A DNA stretch of 64,000 nt from Sphagnum compactum. Its lineage: Eukaryota; Bryophyta; Sphagnopsida; Sphagnales. The notes under the pieces were generated by a model. The model searched no databases and was not told the origin of the DNA. It saw nothing but the letters and a program-made list of their open reading frames with translations. Both the position numbers and the translations under genes were made by a program. The stretch lies in assembly GCA_965153455.1 (NCBI GenBank), contig OZ234493.1, positions 27,456,213 to 27,520,212 of the forward strand. Reading direction: 5' to 3'. Position 1 is the stretch's first letter. Each line of letters starts with the position of its first letter. Positions 62,794 to 64,000 of the stretch are shown piece by piece.

Positions 62794-62821
62794 GGGGGGG
62801 GGGGGGGGGGGGGGGGGGGGG
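62794..62821 (+). repeat. 28-base poly-G run
   Basis: Twenty-eight consecutive G, then a C and 'gaggggga'. It lies between direct repeat copies D and E. Such a run can form G-quadruplexes and is error-prone in sequencing, so the exact length is doubtful. Confidence 0.85.
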
Positions 62822-62847
62822 CGAGGGGGAGATGGGATATTTTTTCA

Positions 62848-63155
62848 TTTTTCCCTAGTTCTCAATGTGTTCTTCCCACTTTGTTCTTTTAAAGTTCCCA
62901 ATAGGTTCCCCAAGTTCCCAATATGTTCCCCAACATATTCTCCCTAGCACCTCACTTTTATCCCATATGCTTTGGCAAATGTTGTTCTCCTTCACCTATA
63001 TAGGTGGGCCAAAGGGGAGAAACTCTATGTTTCAACATAGAACCTTTTATTTTGGGGAGCTTCCATGGTTTCATTTTTTTTTGAGTGATGGGCCAATCAA
63101 ATTGGCTTCTTGCAATTTTTTTGTTGAAATTGGGAGCACCTCATCTAATTAACAG
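62848..63155 (+). repeat. Dispersed short repeat, copy E
   Basis: Shares with copy D 'caagttcccaatatgttc', 'tagcacctcactttt', 'cacctatataggtgggccaa', 'ttttggggagcttccat' and 'gatgggccaatcaaattggc' in the same order and orientation. Confidence 0.8.
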
Positions 63156-63234
63156 GAGAGGTAATTGAATTGAAATGAGACATCATTCAAATTAATTAGA
63201 CCATTGGTGCGCTCACAACTTTTTCTTTTAGAAA

Positions 63235-63560
63235 AAGGGAGCCATATTGATTGGTCCACCAGCAATTTTTTTGGAACATAGGGCATGCCCCCAATAGAAG
63301 CACCTCTTTGGAACCCCCTTGCAAAACAGAAACAAATGTGCTCCCATAGATTTCACCTTTTCAGTTAATATACATGGGAGTTAAACCCAGGTGCTATTGG
63401 GAACATCTTGGGGAACACTTTGGTAACTTGAGAACCCATTGTGCAAACCATATGGGATAAAAGTGAGGTGCTATTAGGAGCAAATTTGGGAAAAACTTGA
63501 GAACTTGGGGAACATAATGGGCACAAGTAAGGAACATGATGGGAACAGGGAAAAAATGAA
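63235..63560 (-). repeat. Dispersed short repeat, copy F (inverted)
   Basis: Inverted relative to D and E: 'gagccatattgattggtcca' first, then 'ccaggtgctattgggaacat', 'aaagtgaggtgctattagg' and repeated 'gggaac' words. The end word GGTGCTATTGGG matches the reverse of the 'catagcacc' area in D and E. Confidence 0.75.
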
Positions 63561-64000
63561 GAAAATTCCTACTCAATAAAAACCAACCACATGGCTGCTG
63601 CCTTGCGTGAGCCCTTATTTTGGTAATGTCCTCGCCCTTGTACTTTACCTTACACAAAATCCTAATTTGGCCCTCCTGAAAAAACCAACCAATGCACCCA
63701 ACATCCCCCCAACCTTCCCCCCTCCACAAACCCCAAGGGCCAAAACACTAATTGATTTTTGTGCCAAGGAAAATGCAATGAAGAGCCAAGTCTACGATGG
63801 AAGGTAGATAAACCTATCATCGAACACTAACCTATCACCGAACATGTTGGCAATTCTTTGTCAATTCTTCTTTGTTTTGAGTGATTTAAAATGTTATAGG
63901 AACGCCTTCTCAAGCTTTACAAATCATCTTTGGAGCCAAAGGAGCAGCCACAAAAGAGCAGGAAAGAATTCAACCTAACAGACAAAACTGATGCATCCAA
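63561..64000. other. Intergenic DNA with a dispersed repeat module
   Basis: No gene. 63,879-63,935 ('gagtgatttaaaatgttata' ... 'aatcatctttgga') repeats the module found twice at 31,433-31,700. Confidence 0.55.

Overview
The window is nuclear DNA of a land plant. Four genes on the + strand have GT-AG introns and plant-type exon structure: a PINX1/Gno1-type D111/G-patch protein, an FQR1-type NAD(P)H:quinone oxidoreductase with a long N-terminal extension, a homologue of the meiotic protein JASON, and a QueC-like (7-cyano-7-deazaguanine synthase family) PP-loop ATPase. Intergenic DNA is AT-rich and full of decayed retroelements, hAT transposons, MITE-like elements, GA microsatellites and short interstitial AAACCCTA (plant telobox-like) motifs. 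The species cannot be fixed from the sequence. A non-flowering lineage is possible, given the divergent JASON and a QueC-like gene, but that is inference.

Layout. 1-3.6 kb: non-coding, repeat-rich. 3.6-5.6 kb: exon-like remnants of an unrecognised, possibly helical-repeat gene. 6.2-9.7 kb: a decayed retroelement frame broken almost only by stops that a C-to-T change would create. 12.7-14.3 kb: reverse-transcriptase-type relic on the - strand. 14.86-15.03 kb: MITE-like element. 15.3-20.9 kb: G-patch gene in about 10-11 exons, with a perfect 31-bp hairpin in its longest intron. 21-36 kb: mostly non-coding, with one hAT relic (28-29 kb) and several repeats. 36.1-38.2 kb: quinone reductase in 3 exons. 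38-50 kb: non-coding, with LTR-like DNA, a GC-richer pseudogene fragment near 43 kb, a second hAT relic (45.4-46.9 kb), a tandem tract and a MITE. 50.4-57.2 kb: CpG-rich promoter region and JASON gene. 57.8-58.7 kb: 12-unit tandem array of about 80 bp. 58.9-61.4 kb: QueC-like gene in 7 exons. 62.4-63.6 kb: three copies of one short repeat family, two direct and one inverted, with a 28-G run.

The genes do not form a pathway; each is an ordinary stand-alone plant transcription unit. The most unusual is the QueC-like gene. Eukaryotes are generally held to salvage queuine rather than make preQ0. This gene is intron-split, hence not bacterial contamination, and keeps the C-x7-C-x2-C-x2-C zinc site and the SGG loop, but it is changed in the segment that normally handles substrate.
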